DNA of 64,000 nt, taken from positions 107,920,615-107,984,614 of the forward strand of contig NC_134399.1 in assembly GCF_050003625.1 (NCBI RefSeq), read 5' to 3'. Source of the DNA: Haematobia irritans. Lineage: Eukaryota > Arthropoda > Insecta > Diptera > Muscidae. Shown piece after piece: positions 45,465 through 58,272 of the stretch. Within the stretch, counting starts at the first letter, position 1. Each line of letters starts with the position of its first letter. The notes below the pieces were generated by a model. The model had not been told where the DNA came from. It ran no database searches and saw only the letters and a list, made by a program, of their open reading frames with translations. The translations under genes were made by a program, and so were the position numbers.

Positions 45465-45589
45465 CCTTTATATAGCTCCCAGCAAATTTGAAGTAGTTCA
45501 GATGGTAACACAAATGTTTGTTTACATAGTGGTGAAGGGTATAATATAGTCGGCTCCGCCCGACTTTGGACTTTACTTACTTGTTTTTT

Positions 45590-47300
45590 TTTTTTTAATT
45601 TTATTTCTATAGAAAATTTTGTCAAAATTATATTTCTATAATAAATTTTGCCAAAATTTAATTTCAACAGAAAATTTTGTCAAAATTTTATTTCTGTAGT
45701 TAGTTAGTTTTGTCAAAATTTTATTTCTATTGAAAATTTTCTCAAAATTTTATTTGTATAGAAAATTTTTTCCAAACTTTATCTTAATAGAAAAGTTAGT
45801 CCAAAGTTTATTTCGATAGAAAATTTTGTCAAGATTTTATTTCTAAATAAAAATTTAATTTTTATAAAAAAATTAGTCTAAATTTTATTTCTATATCAAT
45901 TTTGTCAAAATTTTATTTCTATAGAAAATTTTGTTAAATTTTTTTTTTCTATAGAAACTTTTATCAATATTGTATTTCTTTAGAAAATTTTGTCAAAATT
46001 TTATTTCTATACAAAATTTTGTTAAAACTTTATCTTAATAGAAATTTGTAGTCAAAATTTTATATCTACACACAAAAAAATATTTTTCTTATTCAATCAC
46101 GAAATTAATTGATCCAATTAATTTTTTAATTGAAATGTCTTCAATCACGAAAATGATAGTATCAATCACAGTTTTAAATGGGCATAGAAAAAATCCTTGA
46201 TTAAAAAATTAATTGATGTAATTAGCAATTTTCAATTAATTTTTTAATTGATTCAATTAAAAATTTAATTGATTTTGAATGCAAACCCCAATTATTTTTT
46301 TATTTAAAAGGGTAACTATTTTCAATTATTTTCTGAATTGGCTTTGAGTTTTTATTTTGATTAAGAAATGTTCATAACTTTTTTTAACTGACTTAGTCTT
46401 CTGAATTTGATTAAAAATTTAATTCTATCAATTAATTTTTTAATTAAAAATTTTAAAATTTTCAATCATTGACTTAATTAACCTAATGTTTCTATCTTGA
46501 TTAAAAAGTTAATCGTATCAATTAATTTATTAATTGAAAAAACATTCAACTTCAATTAACTTTTTAATTGGAAATATTCTAGTGCTATTTTTTTCTGTGT
46601 ACAGAAAATTTTTCACAATTTTATTTAATAGAAATTTTGTTAAAATTTTATTTCTTTAGAAAATTTTGTAAAAATTTTATTTCTATAGAATATGTGCCAA
46701 AATTTTATTTCTATATAAATTTTGCCAAAATTTTATTTCTATAGAAAATTTTATAAAGATTTTATTTCTATAGAAAATTTTCTCAAAATTTTATATTTAT
46801 ATATACAATTTTGTCAGAATTTTATTTCTATAGAAAATTTTGTTAAAATTTAATTTTTCTAGAAAATATTGTCAAATATTTTATTTTTGCAGAAAATTTC
46901 GTAAAAAATTTATTTCTATAGAAAATTTTGTGAAAATTTTATTTCTATAGAAAATTTTATAAAAATTTTATTTCTATAGAAAATTTTGTCAAAATTTAAT
47001 TTCTATATAAAAGTTTGTCACTATTTTATTTCTATAAAAAATTTTGTTAAAATTTTAATTTCTATAGAAAATTTTGGGATAATTTTAGTTTCTATAGATA
47101 ATTTTGTCAATATTTTATTTCTATAGAAAATTTTGCCAAGTTTTTTTTCTATAGAAAATTTTGTCAAAATTTTACTTCTATAGAAAATTTTGTTAAAATT
47201 TTATTTCTAGAGGCAATTTGTTAAGATCCTCTTAGTTGGGGAGGAATATTCTGCAAAATCTACCAAAACATCATGGTACCAAACAGTAAAAATTCGAATA
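45590..47300 (+). repeat. 29-bp array with right boundary, split by an M5 MITE
   Basis: Forward units at 45590-46066 and 46602-47225. The right boundary near 47230-47300 has GGGGAGGAATATTCTGC, CAAAATCTACCAAAACATCA and CAGTAAAAATTCG, as at 1355 and 52490. The M5 insertion at 46069-46599 sits at a TA within a unit. Confidence 0.85.
46069..46599. mobile_element. M5 MITE, copy d (long)
   Basis: 531 bp between TA dinucleotides (46067-46068, 46600-46601). Ends CACACAAAAAAATATTTTTC and TTTTTTTCTGTG. The interior has CAATTAATTTTTTAATTG-type palindromes and a TTCAATCACGAAATTAATTG segment shared with the other M5 copies, plus ~300 bp extra of the same style. Confidence 0.75.
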
Positions 47301-48239
47301 AAGGGAGAAACTTAATAGACTATGCTAATTGTTATAGCATAATCTTCGACTACCGGTGTCGTCTCAAGTACATCTCTAGGCTTTGTGTTTTTGCTCCTGT
47401 GTATTTAAAATATTGATCATTATGATTATTACTTTGTGGTTTGTTTCTCAAAAGTATGGGTTTTCCTATATTTTCAATTTTGACTACTTATCTTACTATT
47501 GTTTTTAGGTGTTTTACGTGTCTATATCTCTATGCTGCTAATCCATTCTAGATTCATGTATTTTTAAATTCATATTCATTGATTGTCTACAATTATGACG
47601 TTAATGGTACAGCTGAGAAAAACAATAACGACAGTCGATTGATTGACGAAATGGATGAAAACTAGCTGGAGCATAACCGACCGACAATGAAATATGTGGT
47701 GTTTATTGTGTTACATTTTAATCACAACCGTAAACTTTGTTGTTCAAAATTTCAAAATTTTCAAATGGCCAACAATGAATATTGTTTAAGTTCATTGGTA
47801 GATCGTTTGCTGGTAGATCGTTTTGTAATTTGATGGAAAAATACAAGAACATGTAATTTGTTGAGAGGTTTATTGCCAAACGAATTAACTGTGCTTATGA
47901 AATGTAATATTGGCAGTTAGGAAACGAATCTGTATTTTCATTGAGGAAAAAATATATTTCGTGGGTAATAGTGATTTATGAGGTTATTTGTAACATGATA
48001 GGAAATAAATCGCAGCAAATATTGTTGATAATGCCTAAGTCACAATCAAAATCTATAGCAGTAATTGCTGTAATCATGCAATTGAATAGAGTTTGTTTCC
48101 AAGATAAAATGTATCACATGTATCTCAAATCGTAGAATTTGGAATCTCTTCGCCATGAAAACGTATTGAATTGGAAAAAATATTTACTTAAAAAATGATA
48201 TAACCTAAATATAGTACAAAATATTTTAAATAAAAATTA
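47301..48239. other. Unique AT-rich sequence, no gene identified
   Basis: A 64-codon frame at 47941-48135 (starts MRKKYISWVIVIYEV) has no known motif. No repeats shared with the window. Confidence 0.45.
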
Positions 48240-51200
48240 TAAAATTTTCTCAAAATTTTATTTATATACAACATTTTGTCAAAATTTTATTTATAAAGAA
48301 AATTTTGTCAAAATTGTATTTATATAGAAAATTATATAGAAAAATATCTATAGAAATATAATTTTGACAAAATTCTCTATATAAATAAAATTTTGTCAAA
48401 ATTTTCTATATTTAGAAATAAAATGTTGTCCAAATTTTATTTCTATAGAAAGTTTTGTCAAAATTTTATTTCTATAGAAAATTTTGTCGAAATTTTATTT
48501 CCGTAGAAATTTTTATCAAAATTTTATTTCTATAGAAAATTTTGTCAAAATTTTATTTCTATAGAAAATGTTGTCAAAATTGTATTTCTATAGAAAATTT
48601 TGTCAAAATTTTATTTCTATAGAACAAAACAAAAAGGCTTAAAGAACAAAACCAACAATAAAAAAAAAGAAGGGAAAACTTTATTTCTATAGAAAACTTT
48701 GTTAAAATTTTATTTCTATAGAAAATTCTGTCAAAATTGTATTTATATAGAAAATTCTGTCAAAATTTTATTTCTATAGAAAATTTCGTCAAAATTTCAT
48801 TTCTATAGAAAATTTTGTCAAAATTTTATTTCTGTAGAAAATTTTGTCAAATTTTTCTTTCTGAAAGAAATTTTATCAAAAATTTTGTGAACATTTTATT
48901 TCTATAGAAGATTTTGTCAACATTTTATTTCTATAGAAAATTTTGTCAAAATGTTATTTCTTTGGAAAATTTGTCAAAATTTTATTTCTATAGAAAATTT
49001 TGTCAACATTTTATTTCTATAGAAAATTTATACAAAATTTTATTTCTATAGAAAATTTTGTCAAAATTTTATTTCTATAGAAAATTTTGTCAAAATTTTA
49101 TTTCTATAGAAAATTTTGTCAAAATTTTATTTCTACAGAAACTTTTGTCAAAATTTTATTTCTACAGAAATTTTTTTCAAAATTTTATTTCTATAGAAAA
49201 CTTTGTTAACATTTGATTTCTATAGAAAATTTTGTCAAAATTTTATTTCTATAAAAATTTTAATTCTACAAAAACATTTATCAACGTTTTATTTCTATAG
49301 AAAATTTTATTTTTATAGAAAATTTTGTCAAAATTTTATTTCTATAGAAAACTTTATTAACATTTGATTTCTATAGAAGATTTTGTCAAAATTTTATTTC
49401 TATAAAAATTTTAATTCTACAAAAACATTTATCAACATTTTATTTCTATAGAAAATTTTTTCAAAATTCTATTTTTATAGAAAATTTTGTCAAAATTTTA
49501 TTTTTATAGCAAATTTTGTCAAAATTTTATTTTTATAGAAAATTTTGTCAACATTTTATTTCTATTAAAAATTTTGTCAAAATTGTATGTCTATAGATAC
49601 TTTTATTTTCTTAGAAAATTTTGTCAAAATTTTATTTCTATAGAAAATTTGTCAAAATTTTATTTCTATAGAAAATTATGTCAAAATTTTATTTCCATAG
49701 AAAATTTTGTCAAAATTTTCTTTCTATAAAAAATTTTATCAAAATTTTATTTCTATAGAAAATTTTGTCAAAATTTTATTTATATAGAAAATTTTGTCCA
49801 AATAATTTTTTTTCATAAAAAAATTGTCAAAATTTTATTTCTATAGAAAATTTTGTCAAAAATGTATTTATACAGAAAATTTTGTCAAAATTTTATTTCT
49901 GTAGAAATTTTTATCAAAATTATTTTTCTTTAGAAAGTTTTGTCAACATTTTATTTCTATAGAAAATTTTGTCAAAATTTTATTTCTAAAGAAAATTTTG
50001 TTAAAATTTTATTTCTATAGAAAATTTTATTTCTAAAGAAAATTTTACTTTTAAAGAACATTGTGTCAAAATTGTATTTCTATTGAAAACTTTGTCAAAA
50101 TTTTGTTTCTATAGACAATTTTGCTAAAATTTTACTTCTATAGAATATTTTGTCAAAATTGTAGTTATATAGAAAATTTTGTCAAAATTGTATTTATGTA
50201 GAAAATTCTGTCAAAATTTTATTTCAATTGAAAATTTTATCAAAATTTTAGTTTATTGAAAATTTTGTCAAAATTTTTTTATATAGAAAATGTTGCCTAT
50301 ATTATTTTTTTCATAAAAAATTGTCAAAATTTTATTTGTATAGAAAATTTTGTCAAAAATTTATTTATATAGAAAATTTTGTCAAAATTTTATTTCTATA
50401 GAAAATTTTGTCAAAATTTTATTTCTATAGACAATTTTGTCAAAATTTTATTTCTGTAGAAATTTTTATCAAAATTTTATTTCTGTAGAAAATTTTGTCA
50501 ACATTTGATTTCTATAGAAAATTCTATCAAAATTTTATTTCTATAGAACATTTTGTTAAAATTTTATTTCTATAGAAAATTTTATTTCTAAAAAAAATTT
50601 TATGTTTTTTGTCAAAATTTTATTTTTATAGAAAACTTTGTCAAAATTTTATTTCTATAGAAAATTTTGCTCAAAATTTTACTTCTATAGAATATTTTGT
50701 CAAAATTGTATTTCTATAGAAAATTCTGTCAAAATTTTATTTCTTTTGAAAATTCTGTCAAAATTTTATTTCTTTTGAAAATTTTGTCAAAATTTTATTT
50801 TATTGAAAATTTTGTCAACATTTTGTTTCTATAGAAAATTTTGTCAAAATTTTATTTCTATAAAAATTTTAATTCTACAAAAACATTTATCAACATTTTA
50901 TTTCTATAGAAATTTTTTTCAAAATTTTATTTTTATAGAAAATTTTGTCAAAATTTTATTTCTATAGAAAACTTTATTAACATTTGATTTCTATAGAAAA
51001 TTTTGTCAAAATTTTATTTCTATAAAAATTTTTATTCTACAAAAACATTTATCAACATTTTATTTCTATAGAAAATTTTTTCAAAATTCTATTTTTATAG
51101 AAAATTTTGTCAAAATTTTATTTTTATAGAAAATTTTGTCAACATTTTATTTCTATTAAAAATTTTGTCAAAATTGTATGTCTATAGATACTTTTATTTT

Positions 51201-52605
51201 CTTAGAAAATTTTGTCAAAATTTTATTTCTATAGAAAATTTTGTCCAAATTTTATTTCTATAGAAAATTTGTCAAAATTTTATTTCTATAGGAAATTATG
51301 TCAAAATTTTATTTCCATAGAAAATTTTGTCAAAATTTTCTTTCTATAAAAAATTTTATCAAAATTTTATTTCTATAGAAAATTTTGTCAAAATTTTATT
51401 TATATAGAAAATTTTGTCCAAATAATTTTTTTCATAAAAAAATTGTCAAAATTTTATTTCTATAGAAAATTTTGTCAAAAATGTATTTATACAGAAAATT
51501 TTGTCAACATTTTATTTCTGTAGAAATTTTTATCAAAATTATTTTTCTTTAGAAAATTTTGTCAACATTTTATTTCTATAGAAAATTTTGTCAAAATTTT
51601 ATTTCTAAAGAAAATTTTGTTAAAATTTTATTTCTATAGAAAATTTTATTTCTAAAGAAAATTTTACTTTTAAAGAACATTGTGTCAAAATTGTATTTCT
51701 ATTGAAAACTTTGTCAAAATTTTGTTTCTATAGACAATTTTGCTAAAATTTTACTTCTATAGAATATTTTGTCAAAATTGTAGTTATATAGAAAATTTTG
51801 TCAAAATTGTATTTATGTAGAAAATTCTGTCAAAATTTTATTTCTATTGAAAATTTTATCAAAATTTTAGTTTATTGAAAATTTTGTCAAAATTTTTTTT
51901 ATATAGAAAATGTTGCCTATATTATTTTTTTCATAAAAAAATTGTCAAAATTTTATTTGTATAGAAAATTTTGTCAAAAATTTATTTATATAGAAAATTT
52001 TGTCAAAATTTTATTTTTATAGAAAACTTTGTCAAAATTTTATTTCTATAGAAAATTTTGTCAAAATTTTATTTCTGTAGAAATTTTTATCAAAATTTTA
52101 TTTCTGTAGAAAATTTTGTCAACATTTGATTTCTATAGAAAATTCTGTCAAAATTTTATTTCTATAGAAAATTTTGTTAAAATTTTATTTCTATAGAAAA
52201 TTTTATTTCTAAAGAAAATTTTATGTCTTTTGTCAAAATTTTATTTTTATAGAAAACTTTGTCAAAATTTTATTTCTATAGAAAATTTTGCTCAAAATTT
52301 TACTTCTATAGAATATTTTGTCAAATTCTGTCAGAATTTTATTTCTTTTGAAAATTTTGCAAAAAATTTTATTTTATTGAAAATTTTGTCAACATTTTGT
52401 TTCTATAGAAAATTTTGTCAAAATTTTATTTCTATAGAAAATTTTGTCAAATAAAAATTTTTTGTTCTATAGAGAATTGAAGTACCTCTTATTTGGAGAT
52501 GAATGTTTTGCAAAATCTTCCAAAACATCATAAATTCCACCAATCTAACAAAGAGTAAAAAATCTACCATTTTTGGTAGAATTCTACCAATTGCGGGAAC
52601 CGTTA
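48240..52605 (+). repeat. Largest 29-bp tandem array (~4.2 kb) with right boundary
   Basis: About 140 forward units with one small inverted patch near 48350-48425 and a 50-base non-repeat interruption near 48625-48675 (GGCTTAAAGAACAAAACC). Ends in the boundary CAAAATCTTCCAAAACATCA, AAAAAATCTACCATTTTTGG and TAGAATTCTACCAATTGCG. Open frames of up to 80 codons are repeat phases. Confidence 0.92.
49210..52450 (+). repeat. Tandem duplication of a ~1.62-kb block within the array
   Basis: Rare variants recur at a constant offset of about 1620 bp: TTCTACAAAAACATTTATC (49418/51038), AATAATTTTTTTCATAAAA (49802/51422), ATGTTGCCTATATTA (50289/51909) and the ATG-TTTTTTG/ATG-TCTTTTG segment (50602/52222). 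First block about 49210-50830, second about 50830-52450, with a ~46-bp deletion near the end of the second. Confidence 0.8.
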
Positions 52606-52921
52606 ACGAGGTTATTTCGTGATTACTCCCAAATAATCCAAAATTCATTCAAAATCCTGAAATAAAAAAAACATGAAATAAATTTAATTGTATTCTTAAA
52701 TTATTAATTTGAAATGATTTCTGATTTGAGAAAACCATATTCGGTAACTGATCACTTTAGTGCAAGAAAGAAAGAGCCAAGGAGGTCTTTTCAGTCAAAT
52801 TTTTTGGGCACTTTTTTGGATATTTAGTGAGTTCAATGTGTATTCCATCCGTTCTCGCGATATCTTCAGCTCAAGGACAAGTTTTTTACCTCTGTGGTGT
52901 GAATTTCAATTAAGTCTGGCC
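52606..52921. other. Unassigned sequence
   Basis: No gene seen; contains the left target duplication of the next element at its end. Confidence 0.4.
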
Positions 52922-53932
52922 CATAAGCGTAGGAAGGCCTCTGGGGAGGGGGCTTAGACCCCCCCAGAAAAATTTTAGCCCTCCCCCCAGAATTTTAAAA
53001 CCTATTTACGATTTTACATTTTTATAAAAAATAAACAAGTATATTCCCGTACAACGCACAAAGTTGCACTAAAGACTTTCATGCACAACCGAATTACTTG
53101 GGTTGTGGTTGAACTTATGTGGTTAAACATATGAACTTATGAATTCAACAACCGTTGCAATGAATTTGCATCACTTCTTAAGGTGTGATCCGAATTCAGT
53201 GTTTTGAATGTGAATTAAAAATTTTGTGATATTTTCCAAAATAAATAATTTTTATACTGTTTTATGATTTTTAATGCATTCTAACGCTTGTTTGAAACTT
53301 TTTTTCAAATATTATCGATTTTTCTATAATGGATTTAGCATTTCTGTGGCAAAATTTGAATAATTTGTACCATTTTATTTATTCTTACTCTTTTTTAAAC
53401 TATTAAAAAAAAAAGAAAACAAAAAATTACGCATTAAAATATAAAAAACTTACATTTTAGGACGCGTCTTGGACTCATCCCAAAGGGCACGACCTGGGAC
53501 AATTTAGCAGGAACAACCCACAAACTGGTCCTCAGGAACCAGTCTCGGACAAACTCTTAGAAATCTCTTTCAATTTGGGCTCCTAATCGAACCCGAAATG
53601 AAAAAAAAAAAAACTTGAAATATGTCGAACAAAAGGTAATTCTGATAATTTTATTTCACTAAATGTGAAAATTGCAACTAACTGGAGCACAGGTACCAGT
53701 TCTGTGATAGGTCCGTTAGTGGCAATTTTCACCAATTTCCCGTAGGGTACTTTTAGTTGATTTATTATAAATTGATAAATTGATTTATTATAAATTGAGC
53801 TATTTTGATGTCTAATTTTTTATTCAATTTTATGAAATAAAACATTAGTTGAACCTATAAGTTCAGTCTATAAAGTTTTAGCTAGGGGGGCTATAGCCCC
53901 CCCCCTAGGAAAATTGTCTAGCTACGCTAATG
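52922..53932. mobile_element. 8-bp-TSD element with CAT(A/T)AGCGTAG termini
   Basis: Exact 8-bp duplication GTCTGGCC (52914-52921 and 53933-53940) flanks inverted ends CATAAGCGTAG and CTACGCTAATG. Each end is followed by a G/C-run palindrome (GGGGGCTTAGACCCCCCC at the left; the complement pattern around GGGGGGCTATAGCCCC at the right). An 8-bp duplication suggests hAT-like insertion, though the TIR is not the usual CAGNG. The interior has no gene but holds a degraded family II head near 53034-53115. Confidence 0.78.
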
Positions 53933-53940
53933 GTCTGGCC

Positions 53941-54290
53941 TCAACTTTTCGGATCATTTCTAGTAGTGTTCTGGTGTTGTTGACGTTGTTTTTGTTCACT
54001 TTCCAGTAAAATATAAAAACTAACACTATTTCTGAATGCAATGGATCAAATGCAAAATGCCAAGCTTGTAAACAATAACACGAACTGTCACTGGAATAAA
54101 TCTCTCAGCTGCCAGACCAGTGGTTTAGAAATAATACCAACCCGATGTTGTGATATGCAGTTACTATTAGCCACCCAGTATACTAGATCAGACAAAAAAA
54201 CTAGACCTTCAAATTGCACTGTAGAAAGATTAAATTTTTGACTTTTTAAAAATATAGAAAAATTCGATTTTCAGCTTTAGTTTAATTGGA
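53941..54290. other. Unique sequence with a short unassigned frame
   Basis: The frame at 54041-54241 (starts MDQMQNAKLVNNNTNC) has fairly mixed composition but no known motif; possible exon, not supported further. Confidence 0.3.
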
Positions 54291-54524
54291 ACAAGTATAT
54301 ACGGCCGTAAGTTCGGCCAGGCCGAATCTTATGTACCCTCCACCATGGATTGCGTAGGAACTTCTACTAAAGGCTGTCATCCACAATCGAATTACTTGGG
54401 TTGCGATAACACTTGCCGATGGCAAGGTATCGTAAAACTTTTTAACACTGTCTTCTAAATTGTAAGTTAGCCCATACGGGGTATATATTAAACAAAAAAA
54501 AGGCCGATTAAATACGTATATAAT

Positions 54525-54860
54525 ATAGTTTGACAAAATTTTCTATAGAAATGAAAACTTAACAAAATTTTCTATAGAAATAAAATGTTGACAAAATTTT
54601 CTATGGAAGTAAAATGTTGACAAAATTTTGTATAGAAATAAAATGTTGACAAAATTTTCTACAGGAATAAATTTTTTACAAAATTTTCTATAAAAATAAA
54701 ATTTTGACAAAACTTTCTATGGAAATAAAATTTTCACAAACATTTCTATAGAAATAAACGTTTGACAAAACTTTCTATAGAAATGAAATTTTGACACAAC
54801 TTTCTATAGTAATAAAATTTGACAAAATTTTCTATGGAAATAAAGTTTTGGTAGATTATT
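54525..54860 (-). repeat. 29-bp array inside element II-3
   Basis: About 11 reverse-orientation units ending with GGTAGATTATTTTTGGC, the array boundary truncated just before CTCGAG. Homologous in position to the 1.5-kb array in II-2. Confidence 0.88.
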
Positions 54861-55890
54861 TTTGGCGATATGGACCAATTTTTGTGTAATAAGTCATCGG
54901 CTATATATAACTAAAGACCCATATTGACCAATTTTTACATGGCTGTTAGAGGCCATATATTGACAAAATGTACCAAATTTCAACCGCATCGGATGACTTT
55001 TGCTATATATAATTATGGACCGATATGGACCAATTTTTGCATGGTTGTTAGATACCATATACTAACACCATGTACCAAATTTCAACTGAATCGGATGAAT
55101 TTCGCTCCTCCAAGAGGCTCCTGAGGTCAAACTGGGGATCGGTTTATATAGGAGCTATATATAATTATGAACCGATATGGACCAATTTTTGCATGGTTGT
55201 TAGAGACTATATACTAACACCACGTACTAAATTTCAATTGGATCGGATGAATTTTGCTCTTCCAAGAGGCTCCGGAGTTCAAATCTGGGTATCGGTTTAT
55301 ATGGGAGCTATATATAATTATGAACCGATATGGACCAATTTTTGCATGGTTGTTAGAGGCCATATACTAACATCAGGTACCAAATTTCAACAGGATCGGA
55401 TGAATTTTGCCCCTCCAAGAGGTTCCGGAGGTCAAATCTGGGGATCGGTTTATATGGGGGCTATATATAATTATGGACCGATATGGACCAATTTTTGCAT
55501 GGTTGTTAGAGACCGTATACTAACATCAGGTACCACATTTCAACCGGATCGGATGAATTTTTCCCCTCCAAGAGGTTCCGGAGGTCAAATCTGGGGATCG
55601 GTTTATATGGGGGCTATATATAATTATGGACCGACATGTACCAATTTTTGCATGGGTGTTAGAGACCGTATACTAAGACCACGTACTAAATTTCAACCGT
55701 ATCGGATGAATTTTGCTCCTCCAAGAGGCTCCGGAGGTCAAATCTGGGGATCGGTTTATATGGGGGCTATACGTAAACGTGGTCCGATATGGCCGATTTT
55801 CAATACCATCCGACCTACATCAATAACAACTACTTGTGCCAAGTTTCAAGTCGATAGCTTGTTTCGTTCGGAAGTTAGCGTGATTTCCAC

Positions 55891-55946
55891 AGACGGACGG
55901 ACAGCCGGACAGACGGACGGACGGACGGACGGACGGACGGACGGAC
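55891..55946 (+). repeat. (GGAC)n microsatellite
   Basis: About 14 tetranucleotides of GACG/GACA type in the tail of II-3; the longest such block in the window. Confidence 0.92.
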
Positions 55947-56082
55947 ATGCTTAGATCGACTCAGAATTTCACCACGACCCAGAATATATATACTTTATGG
56001 GGTCTTAGAGCAATATTTCGATGTGTTACAAACGGAATGACAAAGTTAATATACCCCCATCCTATGGTGGAGGGTATAAAAA

Positions 56083-56480
56083 TATTCCATATATTACAAA
56101 TATATTAAAAATAAAAATTGAATTAAATTTCTCAATTGAATTTGTATGTGAAATTTAAATTATTTATTAAAAGAGTTGTCAATGATTTTAAAGTTATTAT
56201 TTTTAAGGCATTCCAAAGCTTGTCTAAAACGTTTGACCTAAAATATTTTCAAAAATTGAATTCAGTTTTTTTAATAATAATTTAAATAATTTGTACCATT
56301 TTATTAGTTTTTATCCTATTTGAAACAATAAAAACTAAAATTACCCATTATGAAAACCTCAAGCTATAAAAATTTTAATTAAAAGAACTTTCTGTGTAGT
56401 TAAGATAAATAACATCTTTGGGAGGACATTTTTGGAAGTGCTTTTAAAGTTGTACAACTTTCCTTGAAAATGAATTTCTT
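56083..56480. other. AT-rich spacer
   Basis: No gene. TTGTACCATTTTATTAGTTT here resembles TTGTACCATTTTATTTATTC at 53366 inside the 8-bp-TSD element, suggesting a further shared repeat of unknown type. Confidence 0.4.
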
Positions 56481-58272
56481 TATACCCTGCGCCACACTGT
56501 GGAACAGGGTATTATAAGTTAGTGCATATGTTTGTAACACCCAGAAGGAGAAGAGATAGACACATGGTGTCTTTGGCAATAATGCTCGGGGTGGTTCCCT
56601 GAGTCGATATAACCATGTCCGTCTGTCCGTTCGTCCGTCCGTCTGTCTGTGAACACATTTTTGTGATCAAAGTCTAGGTCGCAGTTTAGGTCCAATCGAC
56701 CTCAAATTTGGCACATGTTCCTGTTTTGGGTCAGAATAGAACCCTGTTGTTTTTGGAAGAAATTTGTTCAGATTTAGATATAGCTCCCATATATATCTTT
56801 CGCCCGATATGCACTTATATGGATCCAGAAGCCAGAGTTTTATCCCGAATTGCTTGAAATTTTGCACAAGAAGAACAATTAGCACTATAGTCAAGTGTGC
56901 CAAATTTTATTGAAATCGGTTCAGATTTAGATATAGCTCCCATATATATTTTTCGCCCGATATGGACTAATACGGTCCCAGAAGCCAGAGTTTTACCCTA
57001 ATTTGCTTAAAATTTTGCACAAGAAGAACAATTAGAACTATAGTCAAGTGTGACAAATTTTATTGAAATCGGCTCAGATTTAGATATAGCTCCCATATAT
57101 ACTTTTCGCCCGATATGGACTAATACGGTCCAGAAGCCAGAGTTTTACCCCAATTTGGTTGAAATTTTGCACAGGGAGTAGAATTAGCATTGTAACTATG
57201 CGTGCCAAATTTGGTTGAAATCGGTTCAGATTTAGATATGGCTCCCATATATAGCTTTCGGCCGATTTACACTCATTTGACCACAGTGGCCATTTTTTTG
57301 CTCCGATTTAGTTGAAATTTTGCACAGGGAGTAGAATTAGCATTGTAGCTATGCGTGCCAAATTTGGTTGAAATCGGTTCAGATTTAGATATAGCTCCCA
57401 TATATAGCTTTCGCCCGATTTACACTCATATGACCACAGAGGCCAATTTTTAACTCCGATTTAGTTGAAATTTTGCACAGGGAGTAGAATTAACATTGTA
57501 GCTATGCGTGCCAAATTTGGTTGAAATCGGTTCAGATTTAGATATATCTCCCATATATAGCTTTCGCCCGATTTACACTCATATGACCACAGAGGCCAAT
57601 TTTTAACTCCATTTAGTTGAAATTTTGCACAGGGAGTACAATTAGCATTGTTGCTATGCGTGCCATATTTGGTTGAAATCGGTTCAGATTTAGATATAGC
57701 TCCCATATATAGCTTTCGCCCGATTTACGCTCATATGATCACAGAGGCCAATTTTTAACTCTGATTTAGTTGAAATTTTGCACAGGGTGTAGAATTAGCA
57801 TTGTTGCTATGCGTGCCAAATTTGGTTGAAATCGGTTCAGATTTCGACAAAAATGGTCAAAATACCAACATTTTCATTGTAAAATCGCCGCTGCTTAGTC
57901 GAAAAGTTGTAAAAATGACTCTAATTTTCCTAAACTTCTAATACATATAAATCGAGCGATAAATCATAAATAAACTTTTTCGAAGTTTCCTTAAAATTGC
58001 TTCAGATTTAAACTTTTCCATATTTTTTACTAACATTGTGTTCCACCTTAGTGCATTAGCCAACTTAAATTTAGAGTCTATAGATTTTGTAAAAGTCTAT
58101 CAAATTCTGTCCAAATCGAGTGATATTTAAATGTATGTATTTTTGGACAAACCTTTACATATACCCCCCAACACATTTGACGGATGTGATATGGTATCGA
58201 AAATTTAGATCTACAATTGGTGCAGGGTATAATATAGTCGGCCCCGCCCGACTTTAGACTTTCCTTACTTGT
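56481..58272 (-). mobile_element. Family I Helentron-like element, copy I-9, longest
   Basis: The tail is at the left (TATACCCTGCGCCACACTG, then GTCY block 56620-56652) and the head at the right (AGTCGGCCCCGCCCGACT, then TTTAGACTTTCCTTACTTG). About eight monomers lie between, the highest number in the window, including a subgroup with GATTTACACTCATATGACCA in place of the usual GATATGGAC string. No lesions at the ends. Non-coding. Confidence 0.82.

Larger units (their letters stand above)
38575..45583 (-). mobile_element. Family I element (I-7/I-8) split by a LINE
   Basis: Two separated pieces: 38575-38615 (GAAATCGGTTCAGATTTAGAT) and 44776-45583 (ATAGCTCCCATATATATC onward). In every intact family I monomer these two strings are contiguous, so the LINE between them landed inside one monomer. 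The right end has the head hairpin as complement (AGTCGGCTCCGCCCGACT, about 45549-45566) and TTACTTACTTGTTTTT. A SINE (45135-45464) interrupts the right piece. Confidence 0.75.
54291..56082 (+). mobile_element. Family II Helentron-like element, copy II-3, complete
   Basis: Head ACAAGTATATACGGCCGTAA, hairpin TTCGGCCAGGCCGAA and ACCCTCCACCATGGATTGCG; head sequence to GGCCGATTAAATACGTATAT; a short 29-bp array (54525-54860) at the same site as in II-2; then six monomers. CTATATATAATTATG recurs at 153-bp steps (for example 55461, 55614, then 55767 as CTATACGTAAACG). A GACG microsatellite and a tail ending GGTGGAGGGTATAAAAA close it. The 294-codon frame at 55070-55954 is the open phase of the monomers. 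Confidence 0.82.

Noticed and set aside
55070..55954. 294-codon open frame that could be taken for a repeat protein gene
   Set aside because: It is the open phase of six 153-bp family II monomers, ends in the GACG microsatellite and lacks an independent start or splice context.
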